Origin: Halocatena salina
GTDB lineage: Archaea > Halobacteriota > Halobacteria > Halobacteriales > Haloarculaceae
Reading direction: 5' to 3'
Length of the DNA stretch: 64,000 nucleotides
NCBI RefSeq assembly: GCF_023115355.1
Contig: NZ_CP096021.1
Coordinates: 310,001 to 374,000 of the forward strand
Shown: positions 1-7,692 of the stretch, one piece after another
How the letters are laid out: each line of letters opens with the position of its first letter
Numbering within the stretch: position 1 is the first letter of the stretch
Notes under the pieces: generated by a model
Database searches by the model: none
The model's input: only the letters and a program-made list of their open reading frames with translations
What the model was told of the DNA's origin: nothing
Translations under genes and position numbers: made by a program

Positions 1-2
1 CA

Positions 3-197
3 CGAAGCATCCTCGGCTACCTGATGCTGATGTTTAAGTTCTGTGTCGAAGCGGTCGCACTGACGGTCTGGGGAGAAAACCATGAAGAATCGACCGAGAG
101 CCATCGTTGTTGGCGGCGCTCAGTTGCCGATGCGACAGCATCTTCTTCGCTCAGCGTAACCCAATCGCTAATAGCGACTCATCAAACAGAAGAATAG
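3..197 (+). CDS. Possible 3' end of a membrane protein gene (partial)
   Basis: An open frame enters from the left edge and stops at 195-197, giving 64 residues. The first half is hydrophobic (ILGYLMLMFKFCVEAVALTV) and could be a last membrane segment; the rest is polar. I do not recognise a family. It may be the tail of a real gene or chance. The base composition is similar to the surroundings, and no start is visible. Confidence 0.3.
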   Translation, partial: RSILGYLMLMFKFCVEAVALTVWGENHEESTESHRCWRRSVADATASSSLSVTQSLIATHQTEE

Positions 198-224
198 ACT
201 TAGATCGTGTTAGCTGGCGACGCT

Positions 225-1139
225 TTATCCGTTGCCGACAACACGTGCTACATCATTTATTACACCATATTCGTAATCCATATATTGACAGTGCTGCTTC
301 ATGCCAGTCGGATAGCTAGTCATCTCTATGTTACCAGTGTGTGCTCTCAGTCCGATTGGTTGCGTCCTCTCCCAGGTTACGTAGTATTTTCTGAGAACGG
401 GATCACTCTCACTGTACCAGTTGTGCGTCCAACCGCAGCCATGCTCCAGAGCGGTGTTGTACTCAAATGATACCTCTCCCACATCGACGGCACCGCCTAG
501 AAAATGGATGGTGTCTATAGATTTTTGATACTTCTCGTGGAGTGTCTTAATACACTCTAACGCCACCCTAGCACCGAGAGAGTGACAGATAATGTTGATG
601 TTTTTGCCGTCCTCGTCTGTCCAGCCGCGACCATTTATGAAGTCCCCAAGCCACCTCCCGGCCATGTAGGAGTTGTCCTTGGCACTCCCCCAATCAGTAA
701 ACCCGTTACCAGCGGGCCAGACAAAGGAGAAACAAGCATGGTGTGGGTACCCTTCGTCACGTATTTTTCTCCACACTTCGTGTCCAGTATCAACCGCACC
801 CTGTCTCGTACCCAGGAATCCATGAATGTAAATAGACAGTCCGTTGTTAGCATTCGGTAAGTTGTGTTCGGATTGTTCCCATGGTGAAAGATAGCCAAAC
901 CAGCTGGGTGCACGGGGGGGGTTGTGATGACACTCTCCCCAATTCCCAGCAGCAGCTGTTCCACTAATCGTAGCTAGCCCGGTCATACCGACGGCTGCCG
1001 ATGCCGTCCCCTTCAGTAGTGTGCGCCGACTCAGTGACTGGCCAGTCGAGGGAGACGGTTCCGCAATGGAATCACTGTTTGCCGATTCGTCTGAAAGTAC
1101 TGTACTGTCGGTCACGTCAGCGGGGTCGTCCTGCATCAT
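225..1139 (-). CDS. Tat-exported alpha/beta-hydrolase (lipase-like)
   Basis: This is a 304-residue secreted serine hydrolase. A long acidic N-terminus leads to a twin-arginine signal (SRRTLLKG, residues 38-45) followed by a hydrophobic Ala/Gly stretch ending near TAAAG (62-65), so the enzyme should be exported folded. The mature part has an oxyanion-hole motif IHGFLG (105-110) and a nucleophile elbow CHSLGA with Ser187, as in lipases and related esterases. A Cys pair (136, 185) could form a disulfide. The substrate is unknown. The start is either of two adjacent ATG codons. No operon partner is evident: the next gene, on the same strand, lies over 400 bases upstream. I am confident of the fold and export, not of the reaction. 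Confidence 0.8.
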   Translation of the reverse strand: MMQDDPADVTDSTVLSDESANSDSIAEPSPSTGQSLSRRTLLKGTASAAVGMTGLATISGTAAAGNWGECHHNPPRAPSWFGYLSPWEQSEHNLPNANNGLSIYIHGFLGTRQGAVDTGHEVWRKIRDEGYPHHACFSFVWPAGNGFTDWGSAKDNSYMAGRWLGDFINGRGWTDEDGKNINIICHSLGARVALECIKTLHEKYQKSIDTIHFLGGAVDVGEVSFEYNTALEHGCGWTHNWYSESDPVLRKYYVTWERTQPIGLRAHTGNIEMTSYPTGMKQHCQYMDYEYGVINDVARVVGNG

Positions 1140-1563
1140 AGATCGACAACTGAGATCAGGATCAGATGGATAATTATATCATCGATACATTATCAATGAA
1201 TATTTGAACACTCATACATATATTTTTTGGTTCATTTATGTTGGAATCGAGGTGTCTCCTAAATTCGCAACGAGAACACGGTGGAACTGCCGTTCAGTAC
1301 TCTTCCGGGCCCGACGTGTACGAGAGACTCATGGAACGTATCCAGTTCCGAGGCGGGGGTGACTCACGACGAAGCAGCACTACCGAGGCGCTCGCCAGCA
1401 GATCTATTGCAACAGATTCGCTGACGCTTCGAGACGGATGTCGTGAGTGAAATGGTTCGTCGGGTAACACGAACGCGTCACCCTTGCCTGCTGTGACCTC
1501 AGCGAGCGCCGCAAACGATGTTCAGTCGAATTCGAGACATCCTAGAAAACGGCCAATCCGGTC
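1140..1563. other. Intergenic stretch, no gene recognised
   Basis: The part next to the hydrolase start (about 1150-1235) is AT-rich with TATA-like runs and probably holds its promoter. From 1238 to 1450 there is a 70-residue open frame on the plus strand that resembles nothing I know. I see no repeat or RNA gene. Confidence 0.4.
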
Positions 1564-4500
1564 TCAGTCGTCACAATCATCTGTGTCGTCGACCGCCCGA
1601 TGCTCGCTGATCGACACGGATACATCGAATTCGGCCTCTTGAGCCAGGGTGACTGCCATTTCGTGGTGGGCGCGTATTGTCTCGGTCTCATTTTTGATCT
1701 CGGGGATCGCTGTGAGTCGTTCCACGCTCTCGATCGCATCGCGCACAGCACCCATCTCCCGGTATAACGCTATGGCAGTCTCGAAACGCTCACTGGCCCG
1801 TGCTACGTTTCCTTGCGCCCGGGCAGTCTCACCCAATTCGATCAGCGTCTTCGCCTCCCCGTAAGGGTGACCATCACGGCAAAGAGACAACGCCTCTGTG
1901 AGGTGGGTTGTAGCAGCAGCAAAATCACCGCGTTTGCGCATGATGACACCGAAAAAAAGACGTCCCATTGCCCTGTACTGAATGTTCTCTGTTTCGCTCC
2001 AGATGTCCAAACTTCGTTGAATGTGCTCCTCTGCACAGTCTAGGTTGCCATGCTCAAGCGTAATTATCCCGAGATTGAGTAGACCAAGCGCTTTCAAATC
2101 GGAGACGCCGGCATCCTGAGCGGCGTCAAGGCCTCGTTTGCAATGTCTCTCGGCGCGGTCGAGGTTGCCACGCCATCGTTCAATGACCGCAAGGCTGTAA
2201 AACGCACGTCCCATCCGGAAATGTCCACCGAGGTCGCGACCGATCTCGATACTTTGTTCGAGATACTTCTCTGCGCGGTCGAAATCACCGCGTCGCGAAA
2301 CAGCTACCCCAAGGTTGTTGAGCGGACAGATCTGATGTTTCCGTGATGCACCGATCTCACGACGGATCGTGAGGCTCCGTTCAAAATATTCCGCTGCGTG
2401 CTCAAGATCTCTCTGTGCATACACGACAATGCCGAGATTATTGTGGCAGGTTGCTTCACCCAACCGGTCACCGATTTCACGATAACTGTTGAGCGCACGT
2501 CTGTAGAGATCTTCTGCCGCAGCGATTCGACCACGTCGCAAGGCGACTGATCCAAGATGCTTGTGACATAGTGCTTTTACTTTTCTTCCTCGATCAGTAT
2601 GGCTTATACCGGCGTCATCGACGAGACCGACAGCACGGTTAAGCTCATGCTCAGCCCAATCACGATTTCCTGCTTGGAAATACATGCGACCGCGCAACGC
2701 CGCACAGCGTGGTTCCATTTCCGAAGAGCAGGCGGCTGGTAATTCAACAGACGAATGTTCAGTCGTTCCGAACAGTGGAGCAAGCTTCGGACAATTCAAT
2801 CCGAGGTGAAAGAGTCGCTCGATAGTCGTGTCGGTCCACTCGGTCGGTGCCTCCTCAATCTGATTGATGACGGATTCACCTCTTTCGCCTCCCATTATAC
2901 ATCGTTCACGACGCGCGTCGTCATCGGCCAACGCGAGGAGAGCAGTGATACACCGCCCGACTCGATGACTCGCTGCGTACTCCCCGGCAGTGTCAAGCAG
3001 ATGGGCGAGAAACAGTTCCGACCACGCCTCATGAACTACCCGGTAGGAATCATCGGTTGCACCCGCCTCTCTTACGAAGATGGACCGGTCTTCAAGTGCC
3101 GTCAGCGCGTCATGAACAGCCATGACCTCATCGTCGGTCTCAGCCAGTGCATATACGAGGGCGGGCTGGAGACGGAGATCTGCTGCGTTGAGGAGGTTCA
3201 CGAGCACGCCAACGTCGAGTACCATATCGCCGTCAGCGCGGAGATATTTGTAAGTTCGTTGAACATCTTCTATGAGTGATGTCGGCGTTTGCGAAGTATC
3301 GCCTACGAGCGGGTCGGAATGGAGCGTCAATCGATGCAACACGAGGAGAAGTTCGGCGGGCTGATTCGCTTGATTCTCATATATGAGCCCTTCATTATAT
3401 TCGTCCTCACTCCCACGGATCAGGTGGGTAGCTGAGATATCAACTCTATGGTCGGTTGTTTCTTGAAAGCGATCAACGAGCCGCTCACACTCTCGTTCGT
3501 TGAACGTGGGCATCGTCACCGTTTCGATGGTTTCGGTTCGGTAGGCGTCTAGGCGCGCGTCAGCGGGAAACATCGATGGATCGTTCCACTCGCTTGTGCG
3601 GGCATCAACCAGAAAGGATACGCTCTCGTTCTCTTGGAACGCCTTCATCACCCGGAAGATCGTGTTCGCCTCTGCACGCACAGCATCCTCGACGACGACA
3701 AGCACGTGACCCTCAGAGACCGCCGCACGAAGTTGTGCACTGAGGATTTCCGGTGAATCGAACGTCATCCCAATGCCGCTTTTCCGGTAGAATACAGTTC
3801 CCTCTCCCTGTTCATACCACCGGCATGCGACCGATCGACACACTGTACTTTTTCCGGATCCCGGTAGCCCGATCAGCGCGTGATCAGACCCTCCCTCAAG
3901 GCGAGCAACGAGGTCATCGGTGAGTGACTGTCGAGCACCGTTATGCTCTCTCTCTCGGTCGATGGCGTACCCGGCGTGGACGTCAACGAGATCGAACCCG
4001 GTGCGCCAGCCGGTCATTGGTGGGGATGGCGCACGCTGAGCGAAGTACTCAGGTGTTAGTTGGATAAACCCCTCACTCTCGAGCGCAATCCGTTCGGTGT
4101 CATTGATCGATACGCCTCCCGTCACCATTTCTCTCTTTGCTGGTAGGAGTGCGCGTAACTCATCGGTTACGTCGGCTGCGCCATCACAGATGTATGCATA
4201 CTTTTCCTCGGCCCATTGGACGGCGTCGGTTGATTCGTTGTGGATAGTTCCATGAATAGTATGATTTTCACCGTACACGATAACCGAGACAGACGTGGTT
4301 GTATCAGTCTCGGCGATCATCACTCCGAACGGCAGTAGATCGGGCACTGTGTCTGTAGCAAAGGCAGTGCAATGATTGACAGCAGCCATCGCCCCGAGTG
4401 ATCCCGGAAATTCTTCGGAGAGCGTCTCTAAGAGGGGTGAGCTGATGAGCAGTTCGAGAGTCATCCCTTCGTGGATCACCTGTTGCTGGCAACAATCCAG

Positions 4501-5247
4501 AAGCTGTGGTGTGGCAAGAACGGGCAGATAGATGTGCACGCGTTGGGCCGATACGATCCGATCACGCACGCCTGCAGGAAGGTGATACGGAGGGGCGTCT
4601 GCAGCATATTCTACAGCAGCGTCAGCGAGCAGAGAGGATGGAATCGGGCAGTCGTAAGGAAGTTCCGAAAGCACCTCGCGCGCAGCGAGGATATCCGAAA
4701 TCGATTCGACAGTAATACGGTACTGCTTGACAGCCTGTTTTCCCGCCGCTGTCGTTACATATCCCTCTTTCGTCCACGCGATCAATTCGGCCATCTCCAG
4801 CTCGCGTAGCGCACGGTCCACCGTTGATCGAGAGACAGTTAGGTCGGCGACCAAATCGCGCTTGTCGTGAGGTGTCTGAGCGCGTTCGAGAACATCGAGC
4901 CGGGCGGCAACCAACTGCATTACTTCTTGGCGCTCCACCTCTGTCGGCCACAGCGCGGTGTCTCCTTCGGAGATTCCGATTTTGGCGATACACTGCATAA
5001 ATGATTCATACCTCTTCCATACGAGGACTACAAACAACGTCGGGACAACACCGTCTGCTGTCGGCTTGAGCAAGCCCATCTCGCAGAGGTTTCGCGTCAC
5101 TTCATCGACCGTCGATCGGGCGAGTCCAAGATCGTGGCTGAGTGTTTGCTTTGATGGCGGCTCATCACTCTTCACCACAGCACTGATAAATTCGCTACGC
5201 TGAGAAACGGTGGTTATCAGGTCCGATGCCGGTATGCTCGGTGCCAC
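1564..5247 (-). CDS. Multidomain HTH-sensor / STAND NTPase / TPR protein
   Basis: This 1,227-residue protein looks like a large signal-transducing ATPase. Residues about 10-60 and 105-165 are two winged-helix segments (LARSTVDEVTRNLCEMGLL and VSRSTVDRALRELEMAELI). Residues about 170-350 resemble the sensor part of archaeal FilR1/DUF1724 regulators, a family call made by eye. A P-loop follows at about 459-467 (GLPGSGKST), with a Walker-B-like strand near 510 (VLVVVEDA). The C-terminal third (about 860-1190) is a run of roughly eight tetratricopeptide repeats with the A/G-x3-A spacing, for example LGIVVYAQRDLEHAAEYF. The GTG start at 5247 is preceded by a purine-rich GAGGGGAG ribosome site. MalT-type STAND regulators and Avs-type defence ATPases share the NTPase-plus-repeat layout. 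Here two DNA-binding domains and a sensor sit in front, so a transcriptional switch is the likelier role; the target is unknown. Confidence 0.8.
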   Translation of the reverse strand: MAPSIPASDLITTVSQRSEFISAVVKSDEPPSKQTLSHDLGLARSTVDEVTRNLCEMGLLKPTADGVVPTLFVVLVWKRYESFMQCIAKIGISEGDTALWPTEVERQEVMQLVAARLDVLERAQTPHDKRDLVADLTVSRSTVDRALRELEMAELIAWTKEGYVTTAAGKQAVKQYRITVESISDILAAREVLSELPYDCPIPSSLLADAAVEYAADAPPYHLPAGVRDRIVSAQRVHIYLPVLATPQLLDCCQQQVIHEGMTLELLISSPLLETLSEEFPGSLGAMAAVNHCTAFATDTVPDLLPFGVMIAETDTTTSVSVIVYGENHTIHGTIHNESTDAVQWAEEKYAYICDGAADVTDELRALLPAKREMVTGGVSINDTERIALESEGFIQLTPEYFAQRAPSPPMTGWRTGFDLVDVHAGYAIDREREHNGARQSLTDDLVARLEGGSDHALIGLPGSGKSTVCRSVACRWYEQGEGTVFYRKSGIGMTFDSPEILSAQLRAAVSEGHVLVVVEDAVRAEANTIFRVMKAFQENESVSFLVDARTSEWNDPSMFPADARLDAYRTETIETVTMPTFNERECERLVDRFQETTDHRVDISATHLIRGSEDEYNEGLIYENQANQPAELLLVLHRLTLHSDPLVGDTSQTPTSLIEDVQRTYKYLRADGDMVLDVGVLVNLLNAADLRLQPALVYALAETDDEVMAVHDALTALEDRSIFVREAGATDDSYRVVHEAWSELFLAHLLDTAGEYAASHRVGRCITALLALADDDARRERCIMGGERGESVINQIEEAPTEWTDTTIERLFHLGLNCPKLAPLFGTTEHSSVELPAACSSEMEPRCAALRGRMYFQAGNRDWAEHELNRAVGLVDDAGISHTDRGRKVKALCHKHLGSVALRRGRIAAAEDLYRRALNSYREIGDRLGEATCHNNLGIVVYAQRDLEHAAEYFERSLTIRREIGASRKHQICPLNNLGVAVSRRGDFDRAEKYLEQSIEIGRDLGGHFRMGRAFYSLAVIERWRGNLDRAERHCKRGLDAAQDAGVSDLKALGLLNLGIITLEHGNLDCAEEHIQRSLDIWSETENIQYRAMGRLFFGVIMRKRGDFAAATTHLTEALSLCRDGHPYGEAKTLIELGETARAQGNVARASERFETAIALYREMGAVRDAIESVERLTAIPEIKNETETIRAHHEMAVTLAQEAEFDVSVSISEHRAVDDTDDCDD

Positions 5248-5570
5248 TACTTCTCCCCTCTGATACCCCGAGAGACCACAGCATGGTGGATATCTTTACG
5301 CCGGTCACCAGATGCTGGAGTGATAGTCAAAGTGACGGCAGCAGTTTGAATGGCTCGTCTATCGTCCTTAGTTTCCCCTAGGGAGACTCGCGGTCGGTTT
5401 CGTTTTTCACACCCTCTGGCAGTATTATCAGTAATATATCGTATTGGGTACTCGTTCATCTCGGCTATAGATGAGATATCCTTGCCGTGCACTATCTTCT
5501 TGTGGAGGGACACGAGATCGGTAGCCTTCTGTGCCGGATTTCGATTAGTGTGAGAATACTCTGTAGCCAC
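5247..5570 (-). CDS. Doubtful small ORF upstream of the STAND gene
   Basis: A 107-residue frame ends one base into the GTG start of the STAND gene, which would suit translational coupling. The sequence is basic and polar, with no hydrophobic segment, and I know no family like it. A plus-strand frame covers much of the same DNA. It may simply be the leader region of the STAND gene. Confidence 0.2.
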   Translation of the reverse strand: MATEYSHTNRNPAQKATDLVSLHKKIVHGKDISSIAEMNEYPIRYITDNTARGCEKRNRPRVSLGETKDDRRAIQTAAVTLTITPASGDRRKDIHHAVVSRGIRGEK

Positions 5571-5696
5571 AACTGATCTAAATATTGTCTTCCTATTTTA
5601 TATTCCTAACGTACTAGAAATTCCCGACGTGATCTATCATGCATAATCTCACCCTGAGATTTAGATGGCCAGTATCAGTGCCATAAAGCTGGGGAG

Positions 5697-5834
5697 CTAG
5701 AACGTCTGCTCGCTGACCGTTGCATTGGCTGCATGGAGATCGACTGTGAGTTGCCCGTATTCGTCGATGTGGACCGTTATCTCGATTTCCTGTTCCCCCG
5801 CGCTCACACCCCACTGCGTCGGCCCGAGTGTCAT
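5697..5834 (-). pseudogene. Possible C-terminal remnant of a lost gene
   Basis: A 45-codon frame reads like a genuine beta-rich protein end (EIEITVHIDEYGQLTVDLHA). An in-frame stop lies 30 bases before the first ATG. The pattern of an E-I-x-V strand followed by D-E-x-G-x-L recalls Hsp70 substrate-binding domains, but this is only a resemblance. With the decayed DNA around it, I read it as the tail of a disrupted gene. Confidence 0.25.
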
Positions 5835-5940
5835 CAAGGTGATCGATCGCGACGGCGGTCAAGCAGCAACGCTTGGGAAGCCTCTTCAGGCGTTCATCTC
5901 CGACGACATGACAAGATACTGATAACAGATTCCATATCGA

Positions 5941-6042
5941 TCACTTTCGTCGAATCAGCTTCCGTCCTTTCTTGATGATTCGTCGCTTGACGCTCGATGG
6001 TAGCCGGTTCCACAGTCGACGAGCCGTTTTGAATTTACTCAT
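5941..6042 (-). CDS. Very basic 33-residue peptide ORF
   Basis: An ATG-started frame encodes 33 residues, of which 14 are Lys or Arg and only one is acidic or amidated. It starts MSKFKTARRLWNRLPSSVK and ends RRIIKKGRKLIRRK, and looks amphipathic. Such a composition is very unusual in a halophile, whose proteins are typically acidic. A perfect 8-bp hairpin lies 7-27 bases before the start. It could be a nucleic-acid-binding or membrane-active peptide, or the chance remnant of a longer gene. I know no family for it. Confidence 0.35.
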   Translation of the reverse strand: MSKFKTARRLWNRLPSSVKRRIIKKGRKLIRRK

Positions 6043-6048
6043 TGTGGT

Positions 6049-6069
6049 GGTGTCTGTCTTCCAGACACC
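6049..6069. repeat. 8-bp hairpin (GGTGTCTG / CAGACACC)
   Basis: A perfect inverted repeat with 8-base arms and a 5-base loop. It lies in the leader of the 33-residue basic peptide and about 50 bases beyond the ECF ATPase pseudogene. It could be a terminator, a translational control hairpin or a relic of a mobile element end. Confidence 0.5.
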
Positions 6070-6117
6070 TACTCTTTGGGCACGGTGACCGTTAGTGTGG
6101 TGGCCATCCTCTAACCT

Positions 6118-6760
6118 CTAACTACTCACCCAACCAGACTTCAATCCGACTTGGATTCGTCTGTCACCGTTCGATAACGAGCGGTGACACCGCAAACGTG
6201 CGAACGTTATCGTTCGTCGGTCGAGTTGGCCCTTCTCGACCAGACCTTTGTCGACCGTGTCGAGGTTCGGATACAGCCGACCAGCGTGGATCTCTGTCTC
6301 GTAGTAATCCTCAAACTCGTCTTTGATCGCCAGTGTCGTCTCACCTGCTAGCTCGTTGATGAGTGTCCTCACATCTGCCGTCCCCATGGGATCAAGCATT
6401 CCGGTTACGCTGTCGAAGATGATAACGTCTGGATCCATCGCAAGCATCGTAGCGATAGCGACCTGCTGTTATTGCCCACCGGATAATTCCCAGGTTCGCT
6501 TGTCCACCTGCTCGGTGAGATTTACCGTATCTAACAGTTCACGAGCACGGTCTTCGCTCTCCTCTCTCGAAACGCCGCAGTTGAGGAGCGGGGACATCAC
6601 TTCACTGAGTACCGTTGGCTGAGTGAGTTGTGCCGTGTAGTCGTCGAAGACCGTTCCGACACGGTACGCCATCGCTTCGTTGGATACCTCGCGTGGGTCG
6701 AGTCCACAAACGGTGAGTTCACCCGTCGAACTACCACCCGTAACCTAAGGAATGAAGCCA
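6118..6760 (-). pseudogene. ECF/CbiO-type ABC ATPase, inactivated
   Basis: Read on the minus strand, this is an energy-coupling-factor ATPase. It runs from a truncated Walker-A remnant (VTGGSSTGELTVCG near 6740) through the Q-loop region (VGTVFDDYTAQL) to the signature ELSGGQ. An in-frame TAA at 6469-6471 comes directly after the signature. The frame then continues with QQVAIATMLAMDPDVIIFD (Walker B) and LTINELAGE-like helices. The lysine of the P-loop is missing and the sequence after 6200 is no longer family-like. The gene is dead. It was probably part of an ECF vitamin or metal importer whose other subunits may be the unidentified debris at 6.8-7.2 kb. Confidence 0.75.
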
Positions 6761-7230
6761 GCAAGAGCCATACACAACGAGGGGCTCCAGACTCCAACGG
6801 ATCCAACGATTCCTAGGATCAGCCCGTGAGTGATCGTGTTACCGATGAGGCTCACGAATGCGGCCTCCATCGCTTCTCGTTCAAACGACTGTCCCAACCA
6901 TACTGTTCAAGCGGACCGATGGCCCATCGAGCGGATCATAGCAATGCTGAATCCTACACCAACATCCTCAACAGTCTCACGTTCCTCACTGGCAAAGGCA
7001 CCGACCGCGTCGAGTGGTACCGGATGTTCGCGCAATCGACGGTCAATTTCCAAGTCCGCATCTGATCGGAGTCGCCACTGAGGTTTTCTACGGTAATTTT
7101 CCCACGAGCCGTCTGCAACTCCTCACGAATCCCAGCAGTTGCTGCTGCGAGCGCGGGGATCGAACGCATAGTAGTCATCGAAACCACCATATATTTACTT
7201 CCTATTTGTATTTTGATTTGGATACCCCAA
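6761..7230. other. Decayed coding DNA, not identified
   Basis: Several short minus-strand pieces look coding but are broken by frame changes. One begins MTTMRSIPALAAATAGIREE near 7172, and its likely continuation in another frame reads LEIDRRLREHPVPLDAVGAF. A hydrophobic piece starts MEAAFVSLIGNTITHGLILG near 6867. Their order, just upstream of the ECF ATPase pseudogene and on the same strand, suggests one decayed transporter cassette. I could not name the subunits. Confidence 0.4.
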
Positions 7231-7692
7231 TCACGAGAACAATCTTCGGAGACGAGCAAAGAGTCCCTTCGACGGATCCCCTCCGAGCTGTTCGGTCTCA
7301 GTATCACTCGATGGGCCTGCAGCAGTCTCTCTGCCGGTCTCCGAACCAGCTTCAGTCTCCCCAACCTCGGTCACACCCGCTTCGCCTGCTTCGGCTTGTT
7401 CAACTGCTTGCTTGATCAGTCCTTCAGCGTCGTTAACCGCGTCCTTGACCGTTCCCTCAACGAGCGGCGTTTCGCTGAAGCGATCACGGTCGACTGCGGT
7501 GTCTGCGGCGACGATGGCCGCCTGTGCAGAGTCGATATCGTCCGTGACCAGTTCGTTTTCAGCGCCCATCGCACCTTGGACCTCGACTTTGATGTTGTGG
7601 CCGCGATCTTGAGCGGTCGTTTCGAGGTTCTCTGCTGCCATCTGGCTATGCGCGATACCGGTCGGGCATGACGTGACTGCTACGAGATTCAT
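7231..7692 (-). CDS. ptfB: Fructose PTS enzyme IIB
   Basis: This 153-residue EIIB protein of the fructose class takes the phosphate from EIIA and passes it to the sugar as EIIC moves it across the membrane. The phospho-accepting cysteine is Cys9 in TSCPTGIAHS. The EIIB fold fills residues 1-100; beyond it is a low-complexity acidic tail rich in Glu, Gly and Ala, ending in a basic segment (LFARLRRLFS) that might touch the membrane or EIIC. I chose the ATG at 7692 because it overlaps the ptsI stop as ATGA, typical of translational coupling, and because the motif then sits at the usual distance from the N-terminus. It is the last gene of the ptfC-ptfA-ptsH-ptsI-ptfB run. Confidence 0.93.
   Translation of the reverse strand: MNLVAVTSCPTGIAHSQMAAENLETTAQDRGHNIKVEVQGAMGAENELVTDDIDSAQAAIVAADTAVDRDRFSETPLVEGTVKDAVNDAEGLIKQAVEQAEAGEAGVTEVGETEAGSETGRETAAGPSSDTETEQLGGDPSKGLFARLRRLFS

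Noticed and set aside
23-319. Overlapping short frames at the left edge
   Set aside because: The frame at 107-319 starts with TTG and overlaps the end of the hydrolase gene; its composition is non-coding. Only the frame ending at 197 was kept, with low confidence.
1238-1450. 70-residue plus-strand frame
   Set aside because: Basic, serine/arginine-rich sequence unlike haloarchaeal proteins, no homology recognised, no ribosome site.
1564-5247. Reading the STAND protein as a confirmed phage-defence Avs protein
   Set aside because: The HTH and sensor domains at the N-terminus replace the effector domain expected in Avs proteins, and no defence genes are nearby.
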